Assembly (NCBI RefSeq): GCF_002422095.1
Contig: NZ_DITB01000077.1
Location: forward strand, 1-36,599
DNA length: 36,599 nucleotides
Direction of reading: 5' to 3'
Source of the DNA: Flavobacterium sp. UBA6195
GTDB taxonomy: Bacteria; Bacteroidota; Bacteroidia; Flavobacteriales; Flavobacteriaceae
This document shows, in pieces, positions 7,685 through 16,014 of the stretch. The notes below the pieces were generated by a model. It had not been told where the DNA came from. It searched no databases and was given only the letters and a program-made list of their open reading frames with translations. The stretch's first letter is position 1, and every line of letters begins with the position of its first letter. The translations under genes and the position numbers were made by a program.

Positions 7685-10129
7685 TTAATTTTTGAAGAAA
7701 ATTCGCTTCACGCGTTGTGAAATCCCAGTCAGAATTTCATAAGGAATCGTTCCAATAACATTTGCCATCTCCGTTACTTTCGGGTTTTTGCCAAAAACAA
7801 TGACTTCATCTCCGGTTTTACAGGAAATGTTCGTAACATCAACCATCATCATATCCATACAAATAGAACCTAAAATGGTCGCTTTTTGGTTGTTGATAGT
7901 AACAAAACCTTTTTCGTTGCCCCAAGCTCTTCTTATTCCATCAGCATAACCAATTGGAATCGTAGCGACTTTCATTTTTTGTGTTACTCGAAATCTTCGA
8001 CTATAACCAATGCTTTCCTCGGGTGAAACTTCTCTTATTTGGGAAATGATTGTTTTTAAAGTACTCACATTTTCCAGCACTTTCAATTCTTGTTCCGAAT
8101 TTCCAATACCATACAAACCAATTCCTAAACGCACCATTTCCATTTGCTTTTCCGCATAATTGAAAATGCCAGACGTGTTTAAAATATGACGAATTGGTTT
8201 TGAAGGCAATACTTTTTCTAATTCGGAATACATCGTATCAAAACGTTGAAATTGTAATTTCGTGAAATCATCAAATTGCAAATCATCACTCGCCGCTAAA
8301 TGCGAAAACACGCTTTTCACCTTAACGAAATTGTTGTTTTTTAGTAAGGAACACAATTCGGAAATCAAATGCGGTTCAAATCCTAAACGGTGCATGCCCG
8401 TATCCAATTTAATATGAATTGGATAATGAGAAATATTTTGATGTTGCGCAATCTTTAAAAACGCTTGTAAACCTGTAATCGAATAAATTTCGGGTTCTAA
8501 ATTATAAGCAATCATGGCTCTAAAACTACTGTTTTCGGGATTTAAAACCATAATTGGAGTTGTAATTCCGGCTTTTCGTAATTCTATGCCTTCATCGGCA
8601 AACGCTACACCTAAATAATCGACTTTATGATGTTCGAGCAATTTCGCAATTTCGTAACCACCATTTCCGTAGCCAAACGCTTTTACCATCACCATAATTT
8701 TGGTTTCTGGTTTTAATTTGGATTTATAGAAATTCAGGTTATGACTAATCGCATCGAGATTGATTTCTAAAATAGTTTCGTGATTTTTCTCTTCCAACAA
8801 AACTACAATTTCATGAAAGTTAAATCCGCGAGCACCTTTCACAAGAATGGTTTCGTTTTGAAACGATTGCGTGTTGAATTGCTGTAAAAATTCTTGCGTA
8901 GTGGCAAACGAAATCACATTTGGTAAATCGTTCAATTGTTTTCCGATGGTTTCGCCAATGGTAATAATGCGCTCGATTTTATTTTTCGAAAGCAGTTGTT
9001 TTACTTGATTGTAAAGCGTTTCCGCAGCAACGCCACTCGAAAAAATATCCGATAATATAATTGTTTTTTTATCGTGTAATTTTTGTTGTTCTAAGAAATC
9101 TAACGCAATTTTCAACGATTGATAATCTACAGAATAACTATCATCGATGACCAAACAATTGTTGATGCCTTTTTTGGCTTGAAGTCTTAATTCTACTGGA
9201 TATAATTCGGCAACTCGATTTTGGATAAAAGCAATTTCTTCGCCCAAAAACAGCATGAAATTCACGCAAGTAATTACATTTTCAATCGAATTTTCATCAG
9301 AAAACGGAATTATTACACTAAAAGTACTGGCTGCGTTTTTGAAAGTTAATTCGGTTTTGCCATTTTCAATTTTCTTCGAAACGAAAAGATTGGCACTTTC
9401 ATCAGAAAAACTCCAAGTATGTTTTTGACTATTTTCTGGAAGTAAAACTTCAATTTCAGTATTCTTTTCCAAGAAAATATTGGAACAATTTTCAAAAAGG
9501 TGAATTTTCTCTTTGATTTTTTCTTCACGATTGGCAAAACCTTCGTCATGAACCGAACCAATATTTGTTAAAATGCCATATTTAGGTTGAATGATGTGTT
9601 CTAAATTCGACATTTCATTGGGTAACGAAATTCCAGCTTCAAAAATTCCTAAATCATAATTGCCTTCAATCGCTAAAATTGATAAAGGAACTCCGACTTG
9701 TGAATTATAACTTTTTGGATTTCGAACAATCAAATGATTCGGGCTTAACAAGAAATTCAACCATTCTTTTACGATGGTTTTTCCGTTGCTTCCGGTAATT
9801 CCCACAAATGGAAAATCGAATTGTTTTCGATAGCCAATCGCAGTTTGTTGTAATGCGTTTAACGAATTTTCAACGATAATGAAATTTGCTTTTTCGTATA
9901 CATGTTCCGGAATATATTCGACCACAAAATAGTGAACGCCTTTTGCAATCAACTCTTCCAAATACAAATGCGCATCGTGATTTTGTCCTTTGATGGCAAA
10001 AAACAAGGTGTTGCTTCCATTTTGTAACGAACGGCTGTCAATCGAAATATGACTTGCCGTAAACTCAGTCGAATTTCCGTGAAAAACGCCTTTACAAAAC
10101 GAAATAATATGAGTTAGGTTGAGGTTCAA
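7685..10129 (-). CDS. MurF-alanine racemase fusion
   Basis: 814-residue bifunctional cytoplasmic enzyme of cell-wall synthesis. Residues 1 to about 445 are MurF (UDP-MurNAc-tripeptide:D-Ala-D-Ala ligase), with the ATP loop GITGSNGKT at 110-118 and YNSQVGVPLS. About 450-814 is a PLP-dependent alanine racemase (L-Ala to D-Ala): the Schiff-base Lys483 is in MVKAFGYG, with GMHRLGFE, GYSRR, GYADGIRR and CMDMMMVDV following. The racemase thus supplies D-Ala in the same chain that uses the D-Ala-D-Ala dipeptide; Ddl must act in between and is not in this window. This fusion is known across Bacteroidota. The ATG lies 1 bp after the tdk stop, so the two are cotranscribed. Confidence 0.95.
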   Translation of the reverse strand: MNLNLTHIISFCKGVFHGNSTEFTASHISIDSRSLQNGSNTLFFAIKGQNHDAHLYLEELIAKGVHYFVVEYIPEHVYEKANFIIVENSLNALQQTAIGYRKQFDFPFVGITGSNGKTIVKEWLNFLLSPNHLIVRNPKSYNSQVGVPLSILAIEGNYDLGIFEAGISLPNEMSNLEHIIQPKYGILTNIGSVHDEGFANREEKIKEKIHLFENCSNIFLEKNTEIEVLLPENSQKHTWSFSDESANLFVSKKIENGKTELTFKNAASTFSVIIPFSDENSIENVITCVNFMLFLGEEIAFIQNRVAELYPVELRLQAKKGINNCLVIDDSYSVDYQSLKIALDFLEQQKLHDKKTIILSDIFSSGVAAETLYNQVKQLLSKNKIERIITIGETIGKQLNDLPNVISFATTQEFLQQFNTQSFQNETILVKGARGFNFHEIVVLLEEKNHETILEINLDAISHNLNFYKSKLKPETKIMVMVKAFGYGNGGYEIAKLLEHHKVDYLGVAFADEGIELRKAGITTPIMVLNPENSSFRAMIAYNLEPEIYSITGLQAFLKIAQHQNISHYPIHIKLDTGMHRLGFEPHLISELCSLLKNNNFVKVKSVFSHLAASDDLQFDDFTKLQFQRFDTMYSELEKVLPSKPIRHILNTSGIFNYAEKQMEMVRLGIGLYGIGNSEQELKVLENVSTLKTIISQIREVSPEESIGYSRRFRVTQKMKVATIPIGYADGIRRAWGNEKGFVTINNQKATILGSICMDMMMVDVTNISCKTGDEVIVFGKNPKVTEMANVIGTIPYEILTGISQRVKRIFFKN

Positions 10130-10130
10130 T

Positions 10131-10763
10131 TTATTGATTGTCGTCTTTTTGCTTGTTTACAATTTCAACATCTTTGACTTCCATGTTTTCACGCATGGCT
10201 TTAAAATAGGCTGCACGACTTAGTGGTTCGTATTCTTCGGTTTCGCCAAGCATAACCAATCTTTTATCATCCGATTTTCTGAAACTATAATGTGCTAAAT
10301 TTCCAGTGCGAGTACAAACGGCGTGCACTTTGGTAACATATTCGGCTGTAGCCATAAGTCCAGGCATCGGTCCGAACGGATTTCCTTTAAAATCCATATC
10401 CAATCCAGCAACGATAACACGGATTCCAGAATTGGCTAAATCATTACAAACGGCAACAATTTCTTCGTCGAAAAACTGCGCTTCATCAATACCAACCACA
10501 TCGCAGCCTTGAGCTAAAATTCGAATATTTTCAGCAACAGGAACTGGTGTAGAACGAATTTCATTTTTGTTGTGCGAAACCACCATTTCGTCGTCATATC
10601 GTGTATCGACAGCCGGTTTGAAGATTTCTACTTTTTGTTTAGCAAACTGAGCGCGTTTTAAGCGGCGAATTAATTCTTCGGTTTTACCCGAAAACATGGA
10701 GCCACAAATTACTTCAATCCAGCCAAATTGTTCTTGTTGATTTACGGTATTTTCGAGAAACAT
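10131..10763 (-). CDS. tdk: Thymidine kinase (type II)
   Basis: 210 residues. Phosphorylates thymidine to dTMP with ATP in the salvage pathway. Walker A GSMFSGKT lies at residues 21-28, the Walker B-like VVGIDEAQFFDEE follows, and the lasso region is KVHAVCTRTGNLAHYSFR. That region in many TdKs carries a Cys-x-x-Cys for structural zinc; here only one Cys is seen, so zinc binding there may be lost or altered. First gene of a tdk - murF/alr operon, 1-bp spacing. It has a good promoter at 10816-10847, divergent from the acidic-protein gene. Confidence 0.95.
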   Translation of the reverse strand: MFLENTVNQQEQFGWIEVICGSMFSGKTEELIRRLKRAQFAKQKVEIFKPAVDTRYDDEMVVSHNKNEIRSTPVPVAENIRILAQGCDVVGIDEAQFFDEEIVAVCNDLANSGIRVIVAGLDMDFKGNPFGPMPGLMATAEYVTKVHAVCTRTGNLAHYSFRKSDDKRLVMLGETEEYEPLSRAAYFKAMRENMEVKDVEIVNKQKDDNQ

Positions 10764-10798
10764 TTTGTATCTTTCGTACGTTAAAAATTATTTTCTGT

Positions 10799-10806
10799 TA
10801 CATTTG
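10799..10806 (+). promoter_or_regulatory. Promoter -7 box of the acidic-protein gene
   Basis: TACATTTG fits TAnnTTTG exactly and lies 58 bp before the ATG at 10865. No TTG is present at standard spacing. It interleaves with the divergent tdk promoter. Confidence 0.45.
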
Positions 10807-10815
10807 TAATCAAAA

Positions 10816-10847
10816 CAAAATTATTAAAAAAGTATCGATATATTCAA
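10816..10847 (-). promoter_or_regulatory. Promoter of tdk operon
   Basis: On the minus strand TTG (10845-10847), 21-bp spacer, TAATTTTG (10816-10823). Expected transcript start is about 45 bp before the tdk ATG. Confidence 0.6.
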
Positions 10848-10864
10848 TTCCATCCAATAAAGTT

Positions 10865-11827
10865 ATGAAGAAAAGAGTAACCGCTGAATTAATCAGTATT
10901 GCCCACCGAATTTTAAAGTTAAAAAACCATTCAGAAACGGTTCAATTGCAGCAAGAAGCTAAAAATTTGTACGATCAATTGACGATTTTACGCTTTTATG
11001 AAGAGAATTTTGAATTGGTAAAAGACGAAATTTCAGAAGAAGTTTTAGAAGCAAAATTAGAAGGAAAGCAAGCCGATGTTTTTGAACAACCAATTCCTGT
11101 TGTGGAAGAAATTGTACCTGAAAAGGAAGTTGAGATTCCAGTTGCAGAAGAAAAAACTCCAGCAACTCCAATGGAAGAAGAAAAAATTGTGGTGGCGGAG
11201 TTAATCGTGGAAGATGATGAAGACGAAGAGGAGGAAGTATTGATTACTTCAATGGAAGAAGAACCAATTGAAGAAGAGATCATAGAGGAAAAACCAGTTG
11301 CCGATTCCAAAGTTTCGGAACCAAAAACAGAAGAACCAGCGAAACAAATTTCGTTTGAAGATTTATTGGTACATGATTATCAAGAATTGGATTTCGTGAA
11401 AGTGGAAGATGTTCCAGCAGAAGTTGAAAAAGTTACTGAAACTGTTTTTGAAGCTGTAACGCCAGTTGAAGAAGTTAAGGAAGAAGTTCAACCTGAACCT
11501 GTTGCCGAAACTTCAAAAGTCTTAGAAGAAGAAGTAAAAGCAACTTTTGAAAAAGTAAGCCAAGAGCCAAGAATCAGTTCGTTAAATGATAGATTGAATA
11601 AGGCTATTACTTTTGGCTTAAATGATAGAATTGGATTTGAAAAGAAATTATTTGGAGGTAGTTCGGATGATTTTAACCGTGTCGTTTCGCAATTGAATAC
11701 GTTTGATAGTTTTGAAGAAGCAAAAGCTTTCGTAGATGATTTCGTAAAGCCGGATTATAACAATTGGGAAGGTGCTGAAGAATTCGAAACGCGTTTCATG
11801 GAAATTGTGGAGAAAAAGTTTAGTTAG
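10865..11827 (+). CDS. Highly acidic protein with conserved ends, unknown function
   Basis: 320 residues, probably cytoplasmic since no signal peptide or membrane segment is visible. Three parts: an N-terminal helix-rich region (1-70; AELISIAHRILKLKNHSETVQLQQEAKNLYD is split by no gap), a long disordered Glu/Val/Pro-rich stretch (about 70-235, with runs such as VEDDEDEEEEV and EEEPIEEEIIEEK), and a folded C-terminal region (about 236-320; ISSLNDRLNKAITFGLNDR then FEEAKAFVDDFVKP). I recall similar proteins from other Flavobacteriia, always uncharacterised. The acidic linker joining two ordered ends suggests a tether or scaffold, which is inference. Divergent from tdk. Confidence 0.75.
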   Translation: MKKRVTAELISIAHRILKLKNHSETVQLQQEAKNLYDQLTILRFYEENFELVKDEISEEVLEAKLEGKQADVFEQPIPVVEEIVPEKEVEIPVAEEKTPATPMEEEKIVVAELIVEDDEDEEEEVLITSMEEEPIEEEIIEEKPVADSKVSEPKTEEPAKQISFEDLLVHDYQELDFVKVEDVPAEVEKVTETVFEAVTPVEEVKEEVQPEPVAETSKVLEEEVKATFEKVSQEPRISSLNDRLNKAITFGLNDRIGFEKKLFGGSSDDFNRVVSQLNTFDSFEEAKAFVDDFVKPDYNNWEGAEEFETRFMEIVEKKFS

Positions 11828-11876
11828 TTTTTAGTCGCAGTCTCAGTTTTCAGTCACAGATTTCTTTTGTGAATTT

Positions 11877-12078
11877 GTGCTAATTCTTGAAGTTCGAGTT
11901 TTTAATTTAACCACATAGAAACATAGTTTTTTTATTGTTTGAGTTTTGTTTAGCCTACATAGTTAATTCGTGCTAATTCTTGAAGTTCGAGTTTTTAGTT
12001 TAACCACATAGAAACATAGGTTTTTTTATTGTTTGAGTTTTTCTTAGCCTACATAGTTAATTCGTGCTAATTCGTGAA
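11877..12078. repeat. 93/94-bp direct tandem repeat, two copies plus partial third
   Basis: Units begin GTGCTAATTC at 11877, 11970 and 12064. Copies 1 and 2 differ at only a few positions; the third stops after about 15 bp. Each unit contains TTAACCACATAGAAACATAG and a later AGCCTACATAGTTAATTC. It fills the 275-bp gap between the acidic-protein gene and rsmI. No open reading frame is seen in it. Confidence 0.85.
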
Positions 12079-12102
12079 ATTTGTGTTTATAAATAGTTTT
12101 AA

Positions 12103-12774
12103 ATGAGTAAATTATATATCGTTCCAACGCCAATTGGCAATTTAGAAGACATGACTTTTCGTGCTATTAAAGTACTAAAAGAAGTCGATTTAATTTTAGC
12201 AGAAGACACACGCACCAGCGGGAAATTGCTAAAACACTTCGAAATTGCCACGCACATGCACAGCCACCACATGCACAACGAACATAAAACCGTTGAAAAT
12301 TTGGTCAAGCGTTTACAAGCAGGCGAAACCATTGCTTTAATTAGCGATGCGGGAACTCCAGCAATATCTGACCCAGGTTTTTTGCTTACGCGCGCTTGTG
12401 TAGAAAACGGAATTGCCGTGGAATGTTTGCCAGGCGCAACTGCTTTTGTACCGGCTTTAGTAAATAGTGGTTTACCCAATGATAAATTCGTATTCGAAGG
12501 CTTTTTACCCGATAAAAAAGGAAGACAAACCCGATTTTTAGCGTTACAAGAAGAATATCGCACCATGATTTTCTACGTATCGCCACATAAATTAAACAAA
12601 ACCTTAGCCGAATTTGTCCAATATTTCGGAGCCGACAGACCTGTTTCTGTTTCCCGAGAATTATCCAAATTACACGAAGAAACCGTTAGAGGAACCGCAG
12701 AAGAAGTATTGAAACATTTTGAAGCGAAACCAGCCAAAGGGGAAATTGTTGTGGTTGTGGGGGGAAAAAAATAG
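12103..12774 (+). CDS. rsmI: 16S rRNA C1402 2'-O-methyltransferase
   Basis: 223 residues. SAM-dependent methylation of the ribose of C1402 in 16S rRNA at the decoding centre. The start LYIVPTPIGNLEDMTFRA, then LAEDTRTSGKLLKHF, ALISDAGTPAISDPG and CLPGATAFVPALVNSGL are the characteristic tetrapyrrole-methylase-fold blocks. Shorter than the E. coli enzyme (286), lacking the C-terminal extension, as is usual in this phylum. The promoter region overlaps the end of the tandem repeat; a near-match box GAAATTTG at 12077-12084 is the only candidate. Confidence 0.95.
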   Translation: MSKLYIVPTPIGNLEDMTFRAIKVLKEVDLILAEDTRTSGKLLKHFEIATHMHSHHMHNEHKTVENLVKRLQAGETIALISDAGTPAISDPGFLLTRACVENGIAVECLPGATAFVPALVNSGLPNDKFVFEGFLPDKKGRQTRFLALQEEYRTMIFYVSPHKLNKTLAEFVQYFGADRPVSVSRELSKLHEETVRGTAEEVLKHFEAKPAKGEIVVVVGGKK

Positions 12775-12825
12775 TGTTCAGTGTTCAGTTTTTAGTGAGC
12801 AGTTACAAATTTCATAAAATAACAA

Positions 12826-13710
12826 ATGATAGATAAAAGAAAAAAATCAACTCAAGCAGAATTTACTAAATGGTTCGGTCCACTTTTGAATGCTTTGAGA
12901 GAACTTGGAGGTTCAGGCAGACCAAAAGAAGTTGTTGAAGAAATTGCAAAAGCTGAAAAAATTAAAGATTCTCAAAGAGAAGAGGTTATGAAATCTGGTA
13001 TTTTAAGATTTGATAATCAAGTTGCTTGGGCGCGACAATATTTGGTTTGGGAAGGTTTACTTGATAATTCAAAAAAAGGTGTTTGGACATTATCTTCAAA
13101 AGGACAAGAGACTTTTTTAACCCAAGATGATGCAAGAACAATTTTTTTAAAATGGGTTGAAATCCATCAGAAAGCAAAAAAAGATAAATCGTCTAAAGAT
13201 AAAATTGTACAAACTCAAGAGCAAGAAGAACCAGAAGAGTTAGATAATGAAATAACACCGACTTTATTGGAAGTGTTGCAGAGTGTTTCTCCAATCGGAT
13301 TTGAACATGTTTGTAAAAGACTTTTAAGAGAACATGGTTTTGAGAATGTTCACGTGACTCAAGCTTCACACGATGGTGGAATTGATGGATATGGGACATT
13401 AGAATTAAATCCTTTTGTAAGTATGAAAGTTTTATTTCAATGTAAAAGATATAAAGGAACTGTTTCGAGAGCTCAGATTGGTGATTTTAGAAATGCTATG
13501 ATTGGTAGAGCAGATAAAGGAATTATATTAACTACGGGGACATTTTCTGAAGACGCAAAAAGAGAAGCTTCAAGAGATGGAGCGCCACCGATTGAACTGA
13601 TAGATGGAAAGAAATTAGTTGAACTTTTTGAAAAAGCTGAATTAGGTGTTAAACCTAAAATTGTTTATGAAGTAGACTATAATTTCTTTGAAACTTATAT
13701 GAAAAAATAA
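12826..13710 (+). CDS. Mrr-family restriction endonuclease (type IV-like)
   Basis: 294 residues. Predicted nuclease acting on modified foreign DNA. N-terminal winged-helix Mrr_N-type domain (about 10-100; GPLLNALRELGGSGRPKEVVEEI and VWTLSSKGQE), charged linker (115-145), then a PD-(D/E)xK Mrr catalytic domain (about 145-285): SHDGGIDGYG with Asp187, then LFQCKRYK with Gln205 and Lys207, and GRADKGIILTTGTFSEDAKREA. All catalytic positions are present, so it should be active. No methyltransferase or specificity subunit is nearby, consistent with type IV. The upstream gap carries CAGTGTTCAG-type simple repeats. Isolated defence gene between housekeeping genes, possibly acquired; its lysine- and AT-rich codon use is a little lower in GC than rsmI. 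Confidence 0.88.
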   Translation: MIDKRKKSTQAEFTKWFGPLLNALRELGGSGRPKEVVEEIAKAEKIKDSQREEVMKSGILRFDNQVAWARQYLVWEGLLDNSKKGVWTLSSKGQETFLTQDDARTIFLKWVEIHQKAKKDKSSKDKIVQTQEQEEPEELDNEITPTLLEVLQSVSPIGFEHVCKRLLREHGFENVHVTQASHDGGIDGYGTLELNPFVSMKVLFQCKRYKGTVSRAQIGDFRNAMIGRADKGIILTTGTFSEDAKREASRDGAPPIELIDGKKLVELFEKAELGVKPKIVYEVDYNFFETYMKK

Positions 13711-13717
13711 GAAAGTT

Positions 13718-13725
13718 TATTTTTG
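13718..13725 (+). promoter_or_regulatory. Promoter -7 box of OsmC-like gene
   Basis: TATTTTTG fits TAnnTTTG and lies 13 bp before the ATG at 13739. The nearest TTG is 27 bp upstream, longer than usual. Confidence 0.45.
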
Positions 13726-13738
13726 AAACAAAAAAACT

Positions 13739-14164
13739 ATGGAAACACACAACATAACTACCACCTGGAAAGGTAAAATGCAATTTGAGTCCACTAATCC
13801 AAGTGGCGACATAATTTCAATTGATGCCGGTCCAGAAAATGGAGGAGAAGGAAAAGGCTTGCGTCCCAAAGCGTTGATGTTATCGGCTTTAGCGGGTTGT
13901 ACAGGTTTAGATGTAGCTTCTTTAATGGAAAAAATGAAGTTAGAAGTAGCCGATTTCAAAATTGAAACTTCAGGCGAATTAACCGAAGAACATCCAAAAA
14001 CGTATCACACAGTAAAAGTAGATTACCATTTTTACGGTAACAATTTAGACGAGAAAAAGCTAGAAAAAGCTGTGAATTTATCGGTAGAAAAATATTGTGG
14101 TGTGATGGAAATGTTTCGTCAATTTGCAAAAGTTGAGGTGGCGATTTTTTACCATAAATTATAA
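13739..14164 (+). CDS. OsmC/Ohr-family protein
   Basis: 141 residues. OsmC-fold thiol peroxidase family, usually reducing organic hydroperoxides. Two conserved Cys are visible: Cys54 in LSALAGCTGLD and Cys120 in EKYCGVMEMF. The region RPKALMLSALAGCTG places the first Cys at the start of the central helix as in the family. It lacks the features that separate Ohr from OsmC clearly, so I do not give a symbol. Own -7 box just upstream; a dispersed hairpin repeat follows the stop. Confidence 0.9.
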   Translation: METHNITTTWKGKMQFESTNPSGDIISIDAGPENGGEGKGLRPKALMLSALAGCTGLDVASLMEKMKLEVADFKIETSGELTEEHPKTYHTVKVDYHFYGNNLDEKKLEKAVNLSVEKYCGVMEMFRQFAKVEVAIFYHKL

Positions 14165-14170
14165 TTTTTT

Positions 14171-14228
14171 GCCACGGATTTTACAGATTTTCACGGATTT
14201 AATCCTTATAATCAGTGCAATCTGTGGC
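14171..14228. repeat. Dispersed hairpin repeat, copy 2 (GCCACGGATT family)
   Basis: GCCACGGATT at 14171-14180 pairs with AATCTGTGGC at 14219-14228 (one mismatch). Ends are the same as in the element at 6038-6086, including preceding T run and following CTGAAAT/CTAAAAT, but the interior differs. Confidence 0.65.
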
Positions 14229-14246
14229 TGAAATAAAAAATATTTA

Positions 14247-14254
14247 TACCTTTG
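14247..14254 (+). promoter_or_regulatory. Promoter -7 box of recJ
   Basis: TACCTTTG fits TAnnTTTG and lies 59 bp before the recJ ATG. No clear TTG upstream. Confidence 0.5.
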
Positions 14255-14313
14255 TCATTCAATTATATAAGCCAAAATAAAATAATTCATAATTTTTAAT
14301 TCGTAATTAAACT

Positions 14314-16014
14314 ATGCGTTGGAATCCAAAATCTAAGCCAAATCCAGAAAAAGTTCAAGCCATTCAGCAAGCACTTCAAGTCGATGAAATCATCGCGACA
14401 CTTTTAGTTCAACGAGGGATCGAAACCTTCGAACAAGCCAAAACGTTTTTCCGTCCCACTTTAGCCGATTTGCACAATCCGTATCTGATGAAAGATATGG
14501 ACAAAGCTATTGCGCGAATTGAAAAAGCAATTGCTAACAACGAAAATATCTTAGTTTTCGGTGATTACGATGTTGATGGAACAACCGCTGTTTCCCTAGT
14601 CTCGAGTTATTTACGTACTTTTTATCCGAATGTTGCGACGTACATTCCCGATAGATACGCAGAAGGTTACGGCATTTCTTATATGGGAATTGATTATGCC
14701 GAAGACAACGATATTTCCTTAATTATTGCGTTGGATTGTGGCATCAAATCAATTGACCACGTGAATTACGCCAAAGCAAAAAATATTGATTTTATCATTT
14801 GCGACCATCATCGACCTGGTGATATTTTGCCCGAAGCCGTTGCGGTTTTAGATCCAAAACGCGAAGATTGTTCGTATCCATATGATGAATTGTGTGGTTG
14901 TGGTGTTGGATTTAAATTGATTCAAGCTTTAGCCGAAAATCGAAATCAAACCATTGATGATTTAATCGAATATTTAGATTTGGTCGCAACTGCGATTGCC
15001 GCAGATATTGTTCCGATTACGGGTGAGAATAGAGTGTTGGCTAAATTTGGTTTAGAAGTGATTAATTCGAATCCAAGACCAGGCATTAAAGCGTTGATTC
15101 AGAATGTAAAGAAAAAAGTCCTAACGATTACCGATGTTGTTTTCATCGTAGCGCCAAGAATCAATGCCGCAGGAAGAATCAAACATGGAAACGAAGCCGT
15201 TGCTTTATTAACCGAATACGATTTAGACCAAGCCGAACAATTTGCTTCCGAAATCGAACAGCATAATTCCGATAGAAAAGAATTAGACAAACAAATTACG
15301 AAAGAAGCTTTACTTCAAATTGAAGAAAATAACGAACAAAACCGATTTTCAACTGTTGTATATCAAGAAAATTGGCACAAAGGTGTTATCGGAATTGTCG
15401 CATCAAGATTGGTAGAAAATTACTATCGTCCAACGATCGTTTTTACGAAAAGTGGTGAAAAATTAGCAGCTTCGGCACGTTCTGTAAAAGATTTCGATGT
15501 GTATAATGCGTTGGAAGCGTGTGCGGAACATTTGGAACAATTCGGTGGCCACATGTATGCTGCAGGAATGACGCTTTTAGAAGAAAACTACGAAAATTTT
15601 AAAAATGCCTTCGAAAAAGTTGTGCAAGAAACTATTCACCCCGATTTGTTGACGCCTGAAATTTTATACGATGCTGAAATTGAATTATCAGAAATCAATC
15701 CGAAACTAATGCGCTTGTTGAAACAATTCGAACCATTCGGACCGGAAAATATGACACCGTTATTCTTAGTAAAAGGAGTAACCGATTCAGGCTATGCTAA
15801 GACTTTAGGTTCCGATAACGAACATTTGAAAGCGTTTGTAAAACAAGGAAATTCGGAAAGTTTTGGAGCAATTGGTTTTGGATTAGGTAATAAATTAGAT
15901 TGGGTTACCAACAAAAATAAATTTGATGCAATTTTCTCTTTGGAAGAAAATGAATGGAAAGATACTGTAACTTTGCAATTGCAATTCCGTGATATCAAAG
16001 CTTCAAATGGCTAA
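14314..16014 (+). CDS. recJ: Single-strand DNA 5'-3' exonuclease RecJ
   Basis: 566 residues, the usual RecJ length. Degrades single-stranded DNA 5' to 3' in recombination and mismatch repair; Mn-dependent. DHH phosphoesterase motifs are clear: FGDYDVDGTT (Asp84, Asp86, Asp88), ALDCG (Asp141) and CDHHRPGD (DHH at 164-166). The DHHA1 part contains GVIGIVASRLVE and FGGHMYAAGMTL, and the C-terminal OB-like domain follows (FEPFGPENMTPLF). The last 8 bp overlap the start of the MFS gene, so the two are translationally coupled. Confidence 0.96.
   Translation: MRWNPKSKPNPEKVQAIQQALQVDEIIATLLVQRGIETFEQAKTFFRPTLADLHNPYLMKDMDKAIARIEKAIANNENILVFGDYDVDGTTAVSLVSSYLRTFYPNVATYIPDRYAEGYGISYMGIDYAEDNDISLIIALDCGIKSIDHVNYAKAKNIDFIICDHHRPGDILPEAVAVLDPKREDCSYPYDELCGCGVGFKLIQALAENRNQTIDDLIEYLDLVATAIAADIVPITGENRVLAKFGLEVINSNPRPGIKALIQNVKKKVLTITDVVFIVAPRINAAGRIKHGNEAVALLTEYDLDQAEQFASEIEQHNSDRKELDKQITKEALLQIEENNEQNRFSTVVYQENWHKGVIGIVASRLVENYYRPTIVFTKSGEKLAASARSVKDFDVYNALEACAEHLEQFGGHMYAAGMTLLEENYENFKNAFEKVVQETIHPDLLTPEILYDAEIELSEINPKLMRLLKQFEPFGPENMTPLFLVKGVTDSGYAKTLGSDNEHLKAFVKQGNSESFGAIGFGLGNKLDWVTNKNKFDAIFSLEENEWKDTVTLQLQFRDIKASNG

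Noticed and set aside
10996..11310. Ser/Thr-rich reading frame on the minus strand
   Set aside because: It is the complement of the Glu-rich repeats of the acidic-protein gene and shows no signals of its own.
11877..12078. Repeat array as a possible CRISPR
   Set aside because: The units are 93/94 bp and nearly identical throughout; there is no alternation of short repeats with unique spacers and no cas genes.
12099..12566. 155-codon open frame on the minus strand over rsmI
   Set aside because: A shadow of rsmI; no family match, no promoter and rsmI is unmistakable.
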